Assembly: GCA_030037575.1 (NCBI GenBank)
Contig: JASHRB010000374.1
Location: forward strand, 1 to 8,527
Length of the DNA: 8,527 nt
Origin: Candidatus Sulfotelmatobacter sp.
Lineage (GTDB): Bacteria; Acidobacteriota; Terriglobia; Terriglobales; Acidobacteriaceae
Direction: 5' to 3'
A model generated the notes under the pieces. That model was not told the DNA's origin. It made no database searches and was given only the letters and a program-made list of their open reading frames with translations. The translations under genes and the position numbers were made by a program. Shown here piece after piece: positions 6,478 through 8,527 of the stretch (positions within the stretch are counted from its first letter, which is position 1; the number at the start of each line of letters is the position of its first letter).

Positions 6478-6510
6478 GAAAACTTGAAAATGGGAGAATA
6501 AGAAGCGAAT

Positions 6511-6915
6511 ATGAAGCTCTGCAAAGTCAGCTTATTTTTTGCGCTACTCGTGGCGATTTGCCTTCCGGTTGTGGGCCAGACTGCAATGCGGATAGACATT
6601 CCATTCAATTTTGTGGCCGCAGGCAAGTCTTTGCCTGCCGGACACTACAGAGTTGCCCGTTTACCTATATCGGATTCTGCTTGGTACCTGTCCAACGACC
6701 TCACCGGTGTGAGCATGCTTGCCGATCTGGCCGACTCGACGCAAAATTCACATCGTCCCGGCTTGGTTTTCCTGCGGGCGGGGGGAACGTATTCCCTGAT
6801 TAAAATCCGGACCGATTATTCCGGTTGGGACATTCCCCAGTCGAAAGTAAAACAGACCCTTGTGTCGAAAGACGGGTCGAAAGCTGGCGACTATATCGAG
6901 ATCGGAGCGGAGTAG
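6511..6915 (+). CDS. Small secreted hypothetical protein, PFxF/PAGHY type (copy 1)
   Basis: The protein has 134 residues. Residues 1-23 form a signal peptide (KLCK start, SLFFALLVAICLPVV core, cleavage near VVGQ-TA), so the mature part of about 110 residues is periplasmic or outside. After it comes RIDIPFNFVAAGKSLPAGHYRV (27-48), a pattern I recognise from many small exported acidobacterial proteins of unknown function; the rest looks beta-rich. AAGAAG precedes the ATG by five bases and a GGGAG lies further upstream. The next gene encodes a paralog with the same PF-x-F-x7-PAGHY motif. No catalytic residues or lipobox are visible and no reaction can be assigned. Confidence 0.82.
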   Translation: MKLCKVSLFFALLVAICLPVVGQTAMRIDIPFNFVAAGKSLPAGHYRVARLPISDSAWYLSNDLTGVSMLADLADSTQNSHRPGLVFLRAGGTYSLIKIRTDYSGWDIPQSKVKQTLVSKDGSKAGDYIEIGAE

Positions 6916-6940
6916 CAGGTCCGCCCGCACCACTCTTACG

Positions 6941-6961
6941 GACCCGCCCGGAAGGCGGGTC
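6941..6961 (+). terminator. Hairpin terminator between the two paralogs
   Basis: GACCCGCC (6941-6948) and GGCGGGTC (6954-6961) make a perfect eight-pair stem with a five-base loop, 25 bases after the first paralog's stop. The downstream tract (TCTTCCTCCGTTT) is pyrimidine-rich but not a pure T run, so it may terminate only partly and act as an attenuator for the next gene. An outer ACGGA/TCCGT pair could enlarge the structure. Confidence 0.65.
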
Positions 6962-7029
6962 TCTTCCTCCGTTTGAGAACCTTTCGAAGATCCGCTCCAA
7001 AGATTTGCAGAACGAACGAGGAGAAATTC

Positions 7030-7458
7030 ATGAAATCGGCCGCCCTCGCTGCGCGCGTTGCTCTTGGTCTGCTTCTGATCTCCCCCTGGCTCAACGCGCA
7101 ACCCAACGGGCACGCTCCTTCAATGATCACCGTGGATGTTCCTTTTGACTTCATGGTCGGGCACGCCATGTTCCCTGCTGGACATTACACAGTCAAGCCG
7201 GCCGGAAGTCGAACCTTCCGCCTGCAAGCCACCCGCGGGCGAGCATCGATCACGTTTGCGACGGGGCCAATCAGCACGCCTTCACCTGCCGGGGCGACAC
7301 GCCTGATTTTTCTCCAGGAAAACCGGCACTACCAGCTGCGCGAACTTTGGATGAATTCGGCGATCGGGGCAAGGATCCCGGGATTGCAGGCGGAACAATT
7401 GCGTACCGTCGGCGAATCACGCGTGGAAGTACCTGCGAGTTGCACCGCCTGCAATTGA
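7030..7458 (+). CDS. Small secreted hypothetical protein, PFxF/PAGHY type (copy 2)
   Basis: The protein has 142 residues from ATG 7030, which follows a good GAGGAGA ribosome site (7018-7024); the frame is open further upstream but that part overlaps the terminator. Residues 1-23 are a signal peptide (ALAARVALGLLLISPWLNA-Q). VDVPFDFMVGHAMFPAGHYTV (35-55) matches the motif of the preceding gene, with the same seven-residue spacing between PFxF and PAGHY, so the two are diverged tandem duplicates. The tail ends in SCTACN, two cysteines absent from copy 1. The mature protein should be exported and beta-rich; its function is unknown. It ends 49 bases before the VWA gene and could be co-transcribed with it. 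Confidence 0.83.
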   Translation: MKSAALAARVALGLLLISPWLNAQPNGHAPSMITVDVPFDFMVGHAMFPAGHYTVKPAGSRTFRLQATRGRASITFATGPISTPSPAGATRLIFLQENRHYQLRELWMNSAIGARIPGLQAEQLRTVGESRVEVPASCTACN

Positions 7459-7507
7459 ATCGCGATTGCAGCACGCTGCTGGCAGAATGAAGCGAGAGAA
7501 CAACTTG

Positions 7508-8527
7508 ATGCGTAAGGCCGGCATCCCACAGATCCTCGGCGCACTGTTCATTCTGAGCATAGTTGTTGGATTTTCGGCCGCTAACGGCCAACAATCGCCC
7601 GCACCCTCCGGCCAGACGCAGAACCGGATTGAAGATCAAGATCAGTCCGTGGCGACCTTAAAGGTCAAGGTAAATCTGGTGCAGCTCTTCTTCAATGTAA
7701 AGAACAAGAAGGGCACGCTGATCCCTAACCTTACCAAGGACGATTTCGAGATCCTGGAGGACGGCAAGCCGCAGACCATCAAGTACTTCGCCGCTGAGTC
7801 CAACCTGCCGCTGACGCTGGGAATCCTGATTGATTCCAGCGCCAGCCAGGAGCGCGTGCTCCACATGGAGAAAGAGGTTGGTGGCGAATTCCTCAATGAA
7901 ATCTTGCGCGACCAGGACCTGGCTTTCGTCATCGGCTTCGACGTGAACGTCAATCTACTGCAGGACTTCACCAACTCCGTGGATGTTCTGAAAATTGCTC
8001 TGAACAGCGCGCGTGTCGATATCACCGGGGGCCGGACAGCCGGCACTCCCGGACCGGGAGGCTCTGTTCCCGTCGTACTCCGCGGCACGCTGCTTTATGA
8101 CGCCGTATACCTGGCCGCAAACGACGAAATGTCCCAGCAAGTCGGGCGCAAAGCGATCATTCTGCTTACTGACGGCGAAGATCAAGGCAGCCAGATGAGA
8201 ATCAGAGATGCGATTGAGGCGGCGCAGAAATCTGACAGCATCATATACGTACTGTTGTGCGCCGACCGCCGCTTCTACGGTTCTGGCGAATATTCCGGCA
8301 AAGCCAAGATGAAGAAGCTCACTGAAGACACCGGTGGCCGCGTCATCGTAGTGGGAAACAAGTTCAACAAACTAAAAGACGCCTTCAATCAGATCGCCAA
8401 CGAGTTGCGCCGCCAGTACAACATCGGCTATACCTCGACGAACACCGCGCTCGACGGCACCTTTCGTAAAGTCGAAATCCACTACAAAAACAAAGACCAG
8501 GACTACGTAGTTCAAGCACGCACCGGA
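7508..8527 (+). CDS. Secreted VWFA-domain protein, acidobacterial family (truncated by window edge)
   Basis: The frame is open from 7508 to the right edge, giving 340 residues with no stop. Residues 1-25 are a signal peptide (PQILGALFILSIVVGFSAA). A beta domain follows (KVNLVQLFFNVKNKKGTLIPNLTKDDFEILEDGKPQTIKYF), typical of the acidobacterial VWFA-related family (TIGR03436-like). The VWA domain has the MIDAS DxSxS as Asp109-Ser-Ser-Ala-Ser113 and a later LLTDGED with Asp222, so metal-dependent ligand binding should be intact. LRRQYNIGYTSTN near residues 300-315 is also characteristic. The family is about this length or slightly longer, so only the C-terminus is missing. GAGAG lies nine bases before ATG 7508; the in-frame ATG 7487 adds seven polar residues and has a poorer ribosome site. 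A role in protein-protein contacts at the cell surface is a family-level inference. Confidence 0.9.
   Translation, partial: MRKAGIPQILGALFILSIVVGFSAANGQQSPAPSGQTQNRIEDQDQSVATLKVKVNLVQLFFNVKNKKGTLIPNLTKDDFEILEDGKPQTIKYFAAESNLPLTLGILIDSSASQERVLHMEKEVGGEFLNEILRDQDLAFVIGFDVNVNLLQDFTNSVDVLKIALNSARVDITGGRTAGTPGPGGSVPVVLRGTLLYDAVYLAANDEMSQQVGRKAIILLTDGEDQGSQMRIRDAIEAAQKSDSIIYVLLCADRRFYGSGEYSGKAKMKKLTEDTGGRVIVVGNKFNKLKDAFNQIANELRRQYNIGYTSTNTALDGTFRKVEIHYKNKDQDYVVQARTG

Larger units (their letters stand above)
6065..6510. other. Gene-poor region with three hairpins
   Basis: I see no convincing protein gene on either strand in these 446 bases. The stretch contains a strong minus-strand terminator (6201-6231), a long stable hairpin (6382-6418) and a smaller hairpin (6459-6477). 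A 13-codon minus-strand frame begins at about 6382 just beyond the long hairpin but has no clear ribosome site. No tRNA or rRNA could be recognised. Confidence 0.5.

Noticed and set aside
6232..6510. tRNA or known riboswitch in the gene-poor stretch
   Set aside because: No cloverleaf, TpsiC-loop or recognisable riboswitch core could be found on either strand by eye.

Overview
The window looks like chromosomal DNA from an Acidobacteriota (Terriglobia-type) soil bacterium. The evidence is a truncated Oar-like TonB-dependent receptor with an N-terminal carboxypeptidase-regulatory-like domain, a secreted protein matching the acidobacterial VWFA-related family, and two small exported proteins of a kind common in that phylum. 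This assignment rests on recognised protein families, not on a database search.

Layout. Positions 1-743 (minus strand) hold the N-terminal part of the outer-membrane receptor, which runs off the left edge. A 362-base divergent region follows, carrying receptor promoter and operator elements and the upstream region of a LacI-family regulator (1106-2116, plus). Downstream on the plus strand is a catabolic cluster: two inosine/uridine-type nucleoside hydrolases (2199-3332 and 3364-4494) and a ribokinase (4516-5452) that is split by a one-base frameshift. The three genes are 21-31 bases apart and read as one operon. A strong sigma70-like promoter (TTGACA, 18 bases, TATAAA) precedes them, and a perfect 12-base palindrome with a central CG, a typical LacI/PurR-type operator, lies just downstream of its expected start site. 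An 11/12 match to the same palindrome lies just downstream of a TTGACA promoter for the receptor on the other strand. The simplest reading is a local regulon: the LacI protein represses both the receptor and the hydrolase-ribokinase operon. The receptor would import a nucleoside or related compound, the exported hydrolases would cleave it to base and ribose, and ribokinase would phosphorylate the ribose.

From 5453 the content changes. A hairpin region is followed by a minus-strand membrane-anchored, pilin-like protein (5675-6064). Next is a 446-base stretch without a convincing gene, which holds a strong minus-strand terminator and two further hairpins. Then come two small paralogous secreted proteins in tandem (6511-6915, 7030-7458), separated by a hairpin terminator, and finally a VWA-domain protein that starts at 7508 and runs off the right edge.

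Two places suggest either real decay or sequencing error: a ten-G run at the start of the first hydrolase, and the single extra base in the ribokinase.
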